Below, piece by piece: positions 38,027-47,561 of a stretch of 64,000 bases of DNA. The notes beneath the pieces were generated by a model that saw only the letters and a list, made by a program, of their open reading frames with translations, was not told the origin of the DNA and searched no databases. Made by a program: the position numbers and the translations under genes. Source of the stretch: Moritella viscosa (GTDB lineage: Bacteria; Pseudomonadota; Gammaproteobacteria; Enterobacterales; Moritellaceae); assembly GCA_000953735.1 (NCBI GenBank), contig LN554852.1, forward strand, positions 3,607,846-3,671,845, in the 5' to 3' direction. Position 1 is the first letter of the stretch, and each line of letters begins with the position of its first letter.

Positions 38027-38167
38027 GGAAGAACCTACCTCATAATACCAATCACACTAAATAGATGATCATTATTTAATGCAACTGGTATAAACAGCAA
38101 AAGGAGAGATAATCTATCCCCTTATTTTACAACTTCCTATCACTACAACAGAAAGTACTTAAAAACA
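38027..38167. other. malE-malF intercistronic gap
   Basis: 141 bp within the operon. It holds ATACCA (38045-38050) paired with TGGTAT (38086-38091), plus a short hairpin-forming stretch around GGAGAGATAATC. In enteric bacteria this gap also carries palindromic repeats that protect the malE message. Confidence 0.55.
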
Positions 38168-39346
38168 CTATCTCGTCATCTGTTTTTCTGCATCACTTAA
38201 TGCAGCATCAATCGATTGACGACCATCGACAATGTTAATAATGGCGTTTTTAGTTGCGCCCCAGAATGCATTCATTTGTGGAATGTTCGGCATGATCTCG
38301 CCGTTCATCGCATTATCCATCGTAGCTGCAATACGGCTATCACTCGCTAACTGTGCTTGGTATGACGTCAGTGCCACCGCACCTAATGGTTTGTCGCTAT
38401 TCACTGTAGCCAGACCTTCATTGGTCAATAAATAATTTTCGATAAACTCAACCGCTAGATCTTTATTTGGTGACGCAGTGCTAATACCCGCCGTTAATAC
38501 ACCCACAAACGGTTTAGAGTGATTACCATTAAATCTCGGTAACTGAGCAACGCCATAATTAATCTCAGACTTGTCTATATTGCCCCATGCCCACGGACCA
38601 TTAATCGTCAGTGCCACATTGCCTTTGATAAACTCAGACTCTGATACCGAGTAATCCATATCCGGTGAAATGACTTTATCGGCTAATAGTTTTTGTACTA
38701 ACTGCATACTGCTTTTAACGCCTGCATTATTTACACCCGCATCTTTCACATCATACCCGTTGGCACTCGCTTTAAAAGCATAACCACCGTCTGCAGCCAT
38801 TAGCGGCCAAGTGAAGTATGGTTCTTTTAGATTCCACATAATCGCAGACTTACCTTGGGTTTTAAGCTGCTTGTCTAATGCTGCGAGATCTTCCCAATTT
38901 TTTGGCGGGGTTTTAACTAAATCTTTATTGTAGATAAGTGATAACGATTCAACTGCCACTGGATAGCCGATATATTTACCCTTGTATTTAACCGCATCCC
39001 AAGTAAAGGCAATCATGCTGTCTTTTAACTCTTTTGATGGTTTAATTTCGGCTAATAAACCCGCTTGAGCATAACCTCCAAAACGATCATGAGCCCAAAA
39101 TACAATATCTGGACCATCACCTGTAGCAGCAACTTGAGGGAATTTATCTTGTAAGCTATCTGGATGTGAAACAGTCACCTTAATGCCGGTATCAGCTTCA
39201 AACTGCTTACCCACTTCAGCAAGACCGTTGTAACCTTTGTCACCATTAATCCAAATCGTTAACTGGCCTTCTTCAATAGCAGCAAAAGTAGAAAAAGAGT
39301 TCATTGCAGTTAGCAGTGCTACCGCTGTTAAGGTTTTTCTCATCAC
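38168..39346 (-). CDS. malE: Maltose/maltodextrin-binding periplasmic protein MalE
   Basis: Periplasmic receptor of the importer, 392 residues. The signal peptide ends near residue 22 ([12 protein letters not shown]). The mature protein begins [20 protein letters not shown] and continues [20 protein letters not shown], nearly as in E. coli MalE. It probably also delivers ligand to chemoreceptors. It is the first gene of malEFG and divergent from malK, with CRP-like and MalT-box-like sites between them. ATAAGGATATAAGTG precedes the ATG. Confidence 0.96.
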   Translation of the reverse strand: MMRKTLTAVALLTAMNSFSTFAAIEEGQLTIWINGDKGYNGLAEVGKQFEADTGIKVTVSHPDSLQDKFPQVAATGDGPDIVFWAHDRFGGYAQAGLLAEIKPSKELKDSMIAFTWDAVKYKGKYIGYPVAVESLSLIYNKDLVKTPPKNWEDLAALDKQLKTQGKSAIMWNLKEPYFTWPLMAADGGYAFKASANGYDVKDAGVNNAGVKSSMQLVQKLLADKVISPDMDYSVSESEFIKGNVALTINGPWAWGNIDKSEINYGVAQLPRFNGNHSKPFVGVLTAGISTASPNKDLAVEFIENYLLTNEGLATVNSDKPLGAVALTSYQAQLASDSRIAATMDNAMNGEIMPNIPQMNAFWGATKNAIINIVDGRQSIDAALSDAEKQMTR

Positions 39347-39739
39347 TTATATCCTTATTAAATTAGCTTTCAAACTTACCAGACAAGTTGTCTGCGTTGG
39401 AGGATATAGTCATACAATAGTCCATTTCCCACATCCTCCTTTATCCTACGCCTATCCTCTACAAAGCCAAAAGCGTGAACTTGAACAATTAATTTTACTT
39501 AGTTGGTTAATAAAGGCGATAAAAATGCGATGGCTCGCACATTAAAATGCGATCAGGTACCTATTTGGAGTGATAATTAGACAGCTGTTGTTAAAATGTG
39601 ATCCATGCACTCCTCCTGTCTTCTCCACCCTAAAAGTTTTTACCAAGGATGATGCAGTATAAGGGCATATAAAACACACTATCAACATCGAATAATGCTG
39701 TGTAAGATATTATAATTAATCATAAAAAGGACTCGCGAG
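39347..39739. promoter_or_regulatory. malE/malK divergent control region
   Basis: 393 bp between divergent transport genes. MalT-box-like GGAGGAT at 39399-39405, CATCCTCC at 39432-39439, ATCCT motifs near 39443 and 39454, and TCCTCC at 39611-39616 are present. CRP-like sites are listed separately. The arrangement resembles the enteric malE-malK region where MalT and CRP cooperate; direct binding is inferred. Confidence 0.65.
39523..39566. promoter_or_regulatory. Two tandem CRP-like sites 22 bp apart
   Basis: AAATGCGAT starts at 39523 and again at 39545, exactly 22 bp (two helical turns) apart. The first continues to CACATTA, giving a near-complete CRP palindrome; the second ends CTATTT. A third AAATGTGATC half-site is at 39594-39603. 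Confidence 0.55.
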
Positions 39740-40849
39740 ATGGCAAATGTCACGTTAAAAAATGTATGTAAAGCATATGACGATGTACTTATCTCTAAAA
39801 ACGTAGATCTCGAAATAAATGATGGTGAATTTGTGGTTTTCGTTGGTCCATCAGGTTGTGGCAAGTCAACCTTACTCCGTTGTATTGCTGGTCTTGAAGA
39901 TATCACTTCTGGTGACTTATTTATTGGCGGCAAACGTATGAATGATATCGAACCCTCAAAACGTGGTGTCGGCATGGTATTCCAATCTTATGCCCTTTAC
40001 CCCCACTTAGATTTAACCGATAATATGTCATTTGGCTTAAAATTAGCGAAAGCAGATAAACAGCTAATCAAAGATCGCGTTAAACATGCCGCTGACATTC
40101 TGCAACTAACACCATTATTAGATCGTAAACCGAAATCCTTATCCGGAGGTCAACGCCAACGCGTGGCGATTGGCCGAACCTTAGTATCACAACCAAAAGT
40201 ATTTTTATTAGATGAACCGCTGTCGAATTTAGATGCGGCATTACGCGTAAAAATGCGTATTGAATTAGCTAAACTACACAAGCAACTGGGCTGCACGATG
40301 ATCTACGTGACCCATGATCAAGTTGAAGCGATGACGATGGCCGATAAGATAGTAGTACTCGACGGTGGTGATGTGGCCCAGGTAGGTGCACCATTGGAGA
40401 TTTATCATTACCCTAAAAATCTTTTTGTTGCAGGTTTTATTGGCTCACCAAAAATGAACTTCATTAACGTGCATATCCAAGCAGTCGAAGCTGAACGTGT
40501 TGAAGTACTGTTACCGAATTGCCAGAGTATTTGGATCCCGGTTGACGGAAAAACAGTGAATGCCGGAGATGAAATGCTCCTCGGTATTCGCCCTGAACAC
40601 TTAGTCCCAGTTGAAGATGCTGATATCGTCATTGCGGGCGAAACTATCGTGGTAGAAAAATTGGGTAATGAAACGCAAGTCTATTTACACATTGAAGGCA
40701 GTGACGAAGATGTGATTTATCGTGTCGCAGATACCCTGTCGATTGATGCAGATGAGAAGCTAGATATTGGTATTCCAGCACACCGCTGCCACTTGTTCCA
40801 TAAAAATGGTTTAGCTTGCCAACGTTTGCATAAAGAAACGACGCGCTAG
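39740..40849 (+). CDS. malK: Maltose ABC transporter ATPase MalK
   Basis: A 369-residue cytoplasmic ATPase that energises MalFG. Walker [10 protein letters not shown] (residues 36-44), signature [13 protein letters not shown] near 134, Walker [12 protein letters not shown] near 155, and a switch histidine in [13 protein letters not shown]. The C-terminal regulatory OB-like domain (about 235-369) contains LGIRPEHL. In E. coli this domain also binds MalT and enzyme IIA-Glc. lamB is not directly downstream as in enterics but 5 kb away on the other strand, and malM is absent. Confidence 0.96.
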   Translation: MANVTLKNVCKAYDDVLISKNVDLEINDGEFVVFVGPSGCGKSTLLRCIAGLEDITSGDLFIGGKRMNDIEPSKRGVGMVFQSYALYPHLDLTDNMSFGLKLAKADKQLIKDRVKHAADILQLTPLLDRKPKSLSGGQRQRVAIGRTLVSQPKVFLLDEPLSNLDAALRVKMRIELAKLHKQLGCTMIYVTHDQVEAMTMADKIVVLDGGDVAQVGAPLEIYHYPKNLFVAGFIGSPKMNFINVHIQAVEAERVEVLLPNCQSIWIPVDGKTVNAGDEMLLGIRPEHLVPVEDADIVIAGETIVVEKLGNETQVYLHIEGSDEDVIYRVADTLSIDADEKLDIGIPAHRCHLFHKNGLACQRLHKETTR

Positions 40850-41241
40850 CCGATACTCTCGCTCACCTCTCCCCACGAACGAGTTAGCTAGCCTTGCTAA
40901 CTCGAAATATCCCTTTCTGTATTCGCACTTCAACGTCCTCAAAATATACTAATACCAATTTCCCATATATTTTCTCACACTAGAATATGAGTGGCGGTCA
41001 GATAAACCAGTGAACAAAACCGATACTTCTAAAGGGTAGTAACAAATGTTGGTTAAATGTTGTATAAATGTGACACATGTAGATAAAAGTATTATTCGAC
41101 CAAGCAGTTTTGGTGAAAGCACTTCTATTCATACCATCCGTGATGTAGGGTTTATAAAGTTTATGCAAACTGAGATGCTTGTCAAAAACTTACAACTCAA
41201 TCGCCTTTTCAACAGAATTTATTAGACAGTAGGTACTTAGC
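40850..41241. other. Region after malK
   Basis: About 390 bp. A hairpin CGAGTTAGC-N7-GCTAACTCG at 40880-40904 may end malK transcription, though without a T run. A TAATACCAATT motif lies near 40949, similar to that in the malE-malF gap. A 59-codon open frame (41046-41225) is probably not a gene. Confidence 0.5.
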
Positions 41242-42921
41242 TTGAATTTATTTAAAAACTTAACACTATCATTTAAAATATCAAGCCTTGTCATTGTTTT
41301 ACTGTGTTCGTTACTGTTTATTTCTGTCAATCTCATCGTTAATAGTCGAGCCGTGGTTGAAAACATCGTCTTAGATTCTGAAATTAGGCAATTTTATTCA
41401 AACATTAACAATAAATGGAAAGACATTCTCAAAGCCTATAAATTTTCAGAAGATATGGGTATGAAGTTTTCAGCAAGAGCAGTGGAACAAGCAGAACTAG
41501 AAGAAGCAACCACTAAAGTTGAAACGCTGATTAACGATTACGTAACCAGTTTATTGGCTGCGAACACAACGCTTGAAAATGAATGGAATTCGGTACTGAA
41601 ACTCAGTCAAGAGGACGGCGTATTTTATACTCGGGACCAGCTTGTAGCGCAAGCAGAACACCTTAATTCATCACTAGCAACATTAACCAATGTTTGGCTA
41701 ACCAAGGCAACGTTTGTAGTCCGAAAAAAAGCAGAAAAGGCGGCTAACCTCGCTTTTCCACCGGTTGTTGAAACCATTGAAGCTATCAATCTGATGCATG
41801 ACGAATTAGTCAGCATACGGTCAGAAAAAATTATTACAGCTCAAAATAAAATTGTTATTCAATCGACTATTCTAGCAATCAGCATTTTCTTTATCGTTAT
41901 TATTATGTCCTTCTTAATGCTTCGAAAACTGAAGAGAGATTTACAATCCATTGTGTCAGTGACACATTGCCTAGCCAAGGGTGACCTTAGTCGAACGCTC
42001 GAAGCAGGAGACGATTTGGACGAAATTAGTGAAATAAAAAGATCGGTATTCAGCATGACTGACAACCTGAATAATATTTTTAAGTCTGTCACGTTACTCG
42101 CTAACAATTTAAACGAGTCAACAGATGGCCTGCTCAGTGACAACAAGCAAAGGATTAATGAAGCAGAATTCCAGCATTCACAAATGACCAAACTTTCTAG
42201 TTCTGTCGACGCGCTTTATTCCGTTTCAACACAAGTGTCTGAGCATGCAGACGACGCACTGACTAAATCAGATAATGCGATTGAATCGGCCAAAAAAGGA
42301 AAAACAATCGTCAATGAAACCATTACGTCTATTGAAAATTTAGCAGGCGAAATTGAAAATTCAGTCTCTGCCATTCAGCAACTGGATACTGAAGCCGATA
42401 GTATTACTAGTATTCTTGAGGTCATCAAAAGCATTGCCGAACAAACCAATCTCCTGGCGTTAAATGCAGCCATTGAAGCGGCTCGTGCTGGTGAACAAGG
42501 TCGTGGCTTTGCTGTCGTTGCTGATGAAGTCAGAAATTTAGCGAAACGGACTCAAGATGCGACAGCAGAAATTCAATTGACACTTGAGACGCTTAAGAAG
42601 AGTACCCTTGTCGCGGTATCAACCATCAATAACAGTCATACAAAATCACTGGAAAGTGTGGAATATGTATCAAATGCTGGCAACGTGATAGATGAAATTA
42701 ATATGTCCGTTAACCAAATTAAAGACATTGCTAAAGAGACATCGGCGGCGTCATTACTGCAAACTAACACACTTGATGAGATCCAGACCAATGTCAACGA
42801 TGTCAATCAAGTCACCGAGGAAAACACGACTCGCGCCCAAGTATCTATGACTTCAGCATCTTCACTATCAGGTCTTAGCAAGGAACTAATCAGTTCGATC
42901 AGTTACTTCAAATTAAAGTAA
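41242..42921 (+). CDS. Methyl-accepting chemotaxis protein (TTG start)
   Basis: A 559-residue inner-membrane chemoreceptor. One membrane helix is near residues 14-33 ([20 protein letters not shown]), then a helical-bundle periplasmic sensor (about 35-205), a second helix near 210-230 ([18 protein letters not shown]) and HAMP. The signalling domain has [20 protein letters not shown] and [20 protein letters not shown]. The start is a TTG at 41242 with AGGT upstream; no ATG gives a complete first helix. It sits between malK and lamB, which hints at maltodextrin sensing through MalE, but the sensor type gives no ligand. Confidence 0.9.
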   Translation: MNLFKNLTLSFKISSLVIVLLCSLLFISVNLIVNSRAVVENIVLDSEIRQFYSNINNKWKDILKAYKFSEDMGMKFSARAVEQAELEEATTKVETLINDYVTSLLAANTTLENEWNSVLKLSQEDGVFYTRDQLVAQAEHLNSSLATLTNVWLTKATFVVRKKAEKAANLAFPPVVETIEAINLMHDELVSIRSEKIITAQNKIVIQSTILAISIFFIVIIMSFLMLRKLKRDLQSIVSVTHCLAKGDLSRTLEAGDDLDEISEIKRSVFSMTDNLNNIFKSVTLLANNLNESTDGLLSDNKQRINEAEFQHSQMTKLSSSVDALYSVSTQVSEHADDALTKSDNAIESAKKGKTIVNETITSIENLAGEIENSVSAIQQLDTEADSITSILEVIKSIAEQTNLLALNAAIEAARAGEQGRGFAVVADEVRNLAKRTQDATAEIQLTLETLKKSTLVAVSTINNSHTKSLESVEYVSNAGNVIDEINMSVNQIKDIAKETSAASLLQTNTLDEIQTNVNDVNQVTEENTTRAQVSMTSASSLSGLSKELISSISYFKLK

Positions 42922-43255
42922 CTCGCCAGCTGCGTAATGTAACTAAAAAACATATATTCTACCTAAATATAATTTAGTCTCAAAATTCAGCACAAAACAT
43001 TGAATTTCAAGATTAAAAGACCAAAACATAGTGCGTAAACAGCTATAGTGAATACCTGTAAGTAAATTGGTTCCACATCAAAAAAGACCATGATTATAAA
43101 CCAAAAGTCAACTGTTAATATATCTACATTGAGATGTTAATTGTGTTACCTTGTATATCCCCCCTACCGCTTAGTAGGGACTTCTCATATTTTCCGACGT
43201 TGTATTTCGGCACTTTTCAGTCGCCCTCCTAAGCCTTAAAGCACTAGGAAATACT
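42922..43255. other. Region upstream of the DUF1611 gene
   Basis: 334 bp. A hairpin CCCTAC-cgctta-GTAGGG lies at 43162-43179, about 75 bp before the DUF1611 start, and may be a leader structure. No other element recognised. Confidence 0.5.
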
Positions 43256-44413
43256 ATGTCTGATTCAACTCAGAATTTAACGAATATCTTTCCGTTTAAT
43301 AAACCAAAAAATCTAGAAACAGGTAATTTTATCACACCTACTGCGATTATTTATTGCGAAGGACACTTTGGGGAAATTGATGGTAAAACGGCAAATGGCC
43401 TTGTTAGACATTCTCACAATTATCGCATTCTCTCTGTGATTGATAGCAAAACGGCAGGTTTAAATTCAGGTGAAGTGCTGAATGAAGAAAAAAATGACAT
43501 TCCCATTTTTGCTAACATGGAGGCAGCACTAACACATGCAGGCACAATTCCTGACTACTTCATTTTTGGGATTGCACCATCAAGTGGTTTGTTATCCGAT
43601 GCAGAAAAAACGATTATTTTAGATGCTATGTCATTAAAAATGAATATAGTTAATGGATTACATGAATTCCTAAGCGAGGACCCTACTTTTTTAGCGGCAA
43701 GCATAAAACACAACGTCAGTATTTTAGATATCCGAAAACCTAAAAATAAAGAAGAATTGCAGACATTTAGCGGAGAAATACATAATGTAAAATGTCCACG
43801 TATCGCGATTATGGGAACCGATTGTGCTATCGGAAAACGGACGACAGCCACAATATTAACGAATGCACTACAAGAAAAAGGGCTTAACGTTGTCATGATT
43901 GCAACGGGACAAACGGGCATTATTCAAGGCGCCCCCTATGGTGTTGCGTTAGATGCAGTTCCTTCTCAATTTTGTGCCGGTGAACTCGAAGCTATTATCG
44001 TCAAAGCGTACGAACAAGAAGATCCAGACCTGATCATTATTGAAGGACAAGGCTCATTAAGCCACCCCGCATTTTCTACGAGTTCTTTTATACTCCGCGG
44101 CAGCTGCCCAACAAGTGTCATTCTGCAACATGCGCCTAAACGTTTATACCGTGCTGATTTCCCTAAAGAAAGAATGCCTTCAGTCGCTTCAGAAATAAAC
44201 CTTATTGAAACATTTTCAGATACAAGCGTGATAGGCTTAACACTTAATCATGAAGATATGTCCTCACAAGAAACACGAGGCGCGATTGATGACTTCGCTA
44301 CTGAATTAAGGATACCAGTTACCGACGCGCTATCCCAACCAACAGACCACCTTGTACAAATCGTTTCTTCTGCTTACCCTCACCTAGAACGCAAAATGAT
44401 GTTAACGTCTTGA
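43256..44413 (+). CDS. DUF1611 / DgcN-like protein
   Basis: A 385-residue cytoplasmic protein of the DUF1611 family. An N-terminal Rossmann-like part (about 25-160, AIIYCEGHFGEIDGKTANGL) precedes a P-loop domain with GTDCAIGKRTT (residues 187-197) and IIIEGQGSLSHPAF. A family member, DgcN, has been described as an N-acetyltransferase in D-glutamate catabolism of marine bacteria, working with the enolase-fold racemase DgcA. Here the partner is instead a PLP-type racemase gene that overlaps the stop by 4 bp (TTGA). The match to DUF1611 is clear; the reaction here is inferred. Confidence 0.82.
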   Translation: MSDSTQNLTNIFPFNKPKNLETGNFITPTAIIYCEGHFGEIDGKTANGLVRHSHNYRILSVIDSKTAGLNSGEVLNEEKNDIPIFANMEAALTHAGTIPDYFIFGIAPSSGLLSDAEKTIILDAMSLKMNIVNGLHEFLSEDPTFLAASIKHNVSILDIRKPKNKEELQTFSGEIHNVKCPRIAIMGTDCAIGKRTTATILTNALQEKGLNVVMIATGQTGIIQGAPYGVALDAVPSQFCAGELEAIIVKAYEQEDPDLIIIEGQGSLSHPAFSTSSFILRGSCPTSVILQHAPKRLYRADFPKERMPSVASEINLIETFSDTSVIGLTLNHEDMSSQETRGAIDDFATELRIPVTDALSQPTDHLVQIVSSAYPHLERKMMLTS

Positions 44414-45485
44414 ACTACCCTAGGGTAGACATCGACTGCACTAAAATTTACCATAATACTCAAACATTGATAAATCGACTAAGTCATAAAGGCATATCGA
44501 TAACCCCCGTCACCAAAGTGTGTTTAGGCCACCCTATCATTGCGAATACTTTGATTAACGCAGGGGCCCAGATGATTGCGGATTCCCGTGTCGAGAATAT
44601 TGAAAAAATGAGGGAGTCGGGCATGTCATTACCGACTATGCTGATCCGAACACCTATGTTAAGTCAGGCTGCAAGCGTTGTTAAGTATTGTAATATTAGC
44701 CTTAACAGTGAAATAGCTGTGATTGAACAACTATCCCGTATTGCTAACCAAACAAATATTATCCATGGCATTATCATCATGGTTGAGCTAGGGGATCTGC
44801 GGGAAGGCGTAATGCCTAACAATTTATTGGCATTTATCGGTAAGATAATTAATTTACCGAACATAGTAATAAAAGGCATAGGTACAAATTTGGCCTGCCG
44901 CTATGGTATATCACCTGATGATGACAAAATGTCTCAACTGTCTGCACTTGCAGATGAAGTCGAAAAATCTTTTCTATTCAGCTAGACATTATATCGGGCG
45001 GTAATTCGGCCTCGATTAGTTGGGCACTTAATCATGGTAAAAACAGCCGCATTAACAACCTACGAATAGGTGAAGCCATTTTTCTCGGTTGTGAACCATT
45101 ATATCAAGAGCCTATTGAAGGGTTATTTACCGATGCCATCACGCTCACGGCTGAAGTTATAGAGTCGAAAATAAAACCGTCTTTACCTTGGGGTGTTCGC
45201 GGAAAAAATGCTTTTGGAGAAAAACAAGCTATCCCAAATAGAGGGGATGTGTCACAAGCACTGATCGCATTAGGTCGCCTAGATGTCAATATTGCAGGGC
45301 TAAAGCCGCCGACAGGCATAACAATTGTTTCATCAACCAGCGATCATCTGGTTATTGAAACATCAGGAGAATCCTTGTTCGTCGGCCAAAAAGTACAGTT
45401 CAACTTAGATTATGGTGCAGTTTTACTTTCTATGTCCTCGCCTTATACGCAGAAATCGTTTAACCATCGGAATTTTGATACATAA
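44410..45485 (+). pseudogene. PLP-dependent amino-acid racemase (alanine/ornithine racemase family), frameshifted
   Basis: Frame 1 from a TTG at 44410 encodes a fold-III barrel start: VDIDCTKIYHNTQTL, with probable PLP lysine 36 in ITPVTKVCLG. It stops at a TAG at 44983. The rest continues in another frame: SIQLDIISGGNSASISWAL, RIGEAIFLG, VRGKNAFGEKQAIPN, ending at 45485. One extra T in the TTTT at 44970-44973 would join both parts into about 358 residues, the family's normal length. The downstream part keeps family motifs, so the break is recent or a sequencing error. The gene overlaps the DUF1611 stop by 4 bp and would be its partner. Confidence 0.8.
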
Positions 45486-45557
45486 TTAAAAACGATAACT
45501 TTGTATATCACTAAGCGATGACTAACTCGATTCATCTAATAAACTAGATATGACAAA

Positions 45558-45590
45558 AAATGCCTAACAGTTTTCACTGTTAGGCATTGT
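45558..45590. terminator. Bidirectional terminator
   Basis: ATGCCTAACAGT-tttc-ACTGTTAGGCAT, a 12-bp perfect stem between the racemase gene (plus) and lamB (minus). Confidence 0.8.
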
Positions 45591-45676
45591 TATTATTCGG
45601 GGATTTTTGTCTGCAAACAAAAATTAACCCCCTTTAACTATCTTGCTTTCTACTTATGCCAGTTATACACGAGGTA

Positions 45677-46915
45677 TTAGAACCAAGCTTCAACTTGCAT
45701 ACCTATAGTATAGTCGCTGTCACCTTTACTTGATCCCAAAGTAGTTCCTTTATCATCAGTAATATACGACGCAAATACACGCAGTTCAGGTCTAGCCCAG
45801 AAACTCTCGCCCATTGACCATGCTTGTGCAATAGTCGCTTTGCTGCCACCTTTATCTGTAGAACCTTGAGATTCAGAGAACACACCTAATTCCAAAATGG
45901 TTTTCATGTTCTGGTTCCATTTGTACACAGGACGTACCACAACACTAAACAGCTCATGCTCTTCTTTGGCCAAGCCTACATCAGCAGAATTTGCATACAT
46001 TAATTGATGACCGACTTCGATTTTATCGCCAACACTAACCACACCCCAGTTGATTACGCGGTAACCTGTCGCATCATTTTGTCTTCCGGAACGGTCAAAC
46101 CAAGCACCACTGCCTAAGTCAGCCATTTGGGCACCATAAGAACTAGTACCATATTGCAACACGGTTTGGTTAAAGCCGTTACTTAAGCCTTGTTGTAAAA
46201 TAGCCGTTAACATCACGCCATCATCAGCTTCTAACGTTTGCTCTGCTTTTTCATTAGCAAAATTATAAACGGCTGCCACTTCTAAATTTGCACCACTCCA
46301 TAATTCAAGACCTGAATAACGGACATCAAAAATATTACCATTTACCTGAGAATCATTAGACCATGAGTGGTCCTGTGATAACCCATTCGAACTCGCTTGG
46401 CTACCTTCGTCTAGCATCCAAGCGGCAGACAATTTACCAGGACCGACGGTTAAGTTTTCAATACCACCACCAGCACCCGCTGAGGTATTTAAGTAGTAAA
46501 AATCAGTAATGTGAATATCTTTACGTTGGTAATAACGTTTACCAGCCCACATCGTGGCTTCTTTATCGCTAGCAATTAGCCCCGTCGCTTGTATGTTGAA
46601 TTGAGCCACGTTGAAGTCACCATCTTCCCAACCATTATTACCTGAATTCCCTTGCGCAATCATTGCGTCAACAATCCAAGTTTGATCTTCCATTCCTGTT
46701 ATTTTTGGTAGTTCTTGACGGAAACCAAACTCAGCATAAAGATCATTTTCATTACCTAAACGACCAATTTTATTTTTCTCAAAACTAATATTCTCACCAT
46801 TATTTCCGCTAATACCAGTACCTGCTCGCATGTAACCATTAAAATCGACAGCGCCAGCCGCAGAAGAAAGTAAGGCTGCAGATACAGCAATCGCAACACG
46901 ATTTAAGTTTTTCAT
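45677..46915 (-). CDS. lamB: Maltoporin (LamB family)
   Basis: Trimeric outer-membrane channel for maltodextrins, 412 residues. The signal peptide ends SSAAGA|VDFNGYMRAG, and the mature start matches LamB. Later LamB motifs include NDLYAEFGFRQELP, WAGKRYYQRKDIHITDFYY, and a final aromatic EAWF for outer-membrane insertion. I chose the ATG at 46915 because an upstream ATG at 46966 would add 17 hydrophilic residues before the signal peptide; AAGGAT lies about 10 bases upstream. It is separate from malK. MalT-box-like sites lie 110-135 bp upstream. Confidence 0.93.
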   Translation of the reverse strand: MKNLNRVAIAVSAALLSSAAGAVDFNGYMRAGTGISGNNGENISFEKNKIGRLGNENDLYAEFGFRQELPKITGMEDQTWIVDAMIAQGNSGNNGWEDGDFNVAQFNIQATGLIASDKEATMWAGKRYYQRKDIHITDFYYLNTSAGAGGGIENLTVGPGKLSAAWMLDEGSQASSNGLSQDHSWSNDSQVNGNIFDVRYSGLELWSGANLEVAAVYNFANEKAEQTLEADDGVMLTAILQQGLSNGFNQTVLQYGTSSYGAQMADLGSGAWFDRSGRQNDATGYRVINWGVVSVGDKIEVGHQLMYANSADVGLAKEEHELFSVVVRPVYKWNQNMKTILELGVFSESQGSTDKGGSKATIAQAWSMGESFWARPELRVFASYITDDKGTTLGSSKGDSDYTIGMQVEAWF

Positions 46916-47150
46916 ATAATCTAAATCCTTGAATGAGTTTGGTTTCATTTTTCGATCCGTGACCAAGATACAATTGGCTCAGAAGACAAATTCATAGTAA
47001 GGAATTTTAAAATAACCACCTCCTCCGCCCTCTGTTAATTTAAGGAGGATGAAAAAGGCTGAGAAAAAAGTGACTGGCTTATTTTTATGAGGAAGATCAC
47101 CAAAGTAAGGCGTATTTATATGTTTTTTAAATCATAACATAAAAGACACT

Positions 47151-47249
47151 GTTAACTGGATCATGTTTAATCGACTAAATCGCTATATTAATGCTCTGAA
47201 TTACATAAAATGCAGCTAATTTATAAATGTGATCTAAGCTGCAAACTGA
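47151..47249 (+). repeat. 99-bp element, copy A (shared with the glgX upstream region)
   Basis: Aligns without gaps to 55403-55501 at about 76 of 99 positions. Shared blocks are GATCATGTTTA, CTGAATTACATAA, AGCTAA, AATGTGA and AAACTGA. It includes AAATGTGATCTA, a CRP half-site. No coding frame is conserved. Confidence 0.85.
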
Positions 47250-47490
47250 AGATTAATGAATTAATACTGATTTTATAAATGAACTCTTCAATCACACGAT
47301 AGGCAAGATAATCACGACATTCTATCACGCTTGATAACAAGTAAATGAAAACAAATTAACAAAGAAATTGTGTTCTTTGCAAACTGCGAATTAAAATTGC
47401 ATTTTGCGAAGATCCATTTTTAAAATGCGATTAATTTAACAAAAAAAAACAACAAAAAAATAAATCTATGTTTTTAAAGTACAAAAAAGA

Positions 47491-47505
47491 TGGCACGAGA
47501 TATGC
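47491..47505 (+). promoter_or_regulatory. Candidate sigma-54 promoter
   Basis: TGGCACG-N4-ATGC matches the -24/-12 consensus TGGCACG-N4-TTGC with one change and exact GG-to-GC spacing. It lies about 57 bp upstream of the LruC gene start. Confidence 0.45.
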
Positions 47506-47561
47506 GATAACAAGGGTACCTATAATACTTACTTTTATACTTCGCAATCAAGGGACTGCTT

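Larger units (their letters stand above)
46916..47561. promoter_or_regulatory. lamB / LruC divergent control region
   Basis: 646 bp without a gene. It holds MalT-box-like CCTCCTCC (47019-47026) and GGAGGATG (47044-47051) for lamB, the 99-bp element shared with glgX (47151-47249), an AAATGCGAT CRP-like half-site (47423-47431) and a sigma-54-like promoter (47491-47505). Confidence 0.6.

Noticed and set aside
41046-41225. 59-codon open frame before the chemoreceptor
   Set aside because: No family features, weak start context and lies in a likely promoter region.
44410-45485. Programmed frameshift making two racemase products
   Set aside because: The slip site is only a TTTT run without a stimulatory hairpin or internal Shine-Dalgarno that I can see; mutation or sequencing error is simpler.
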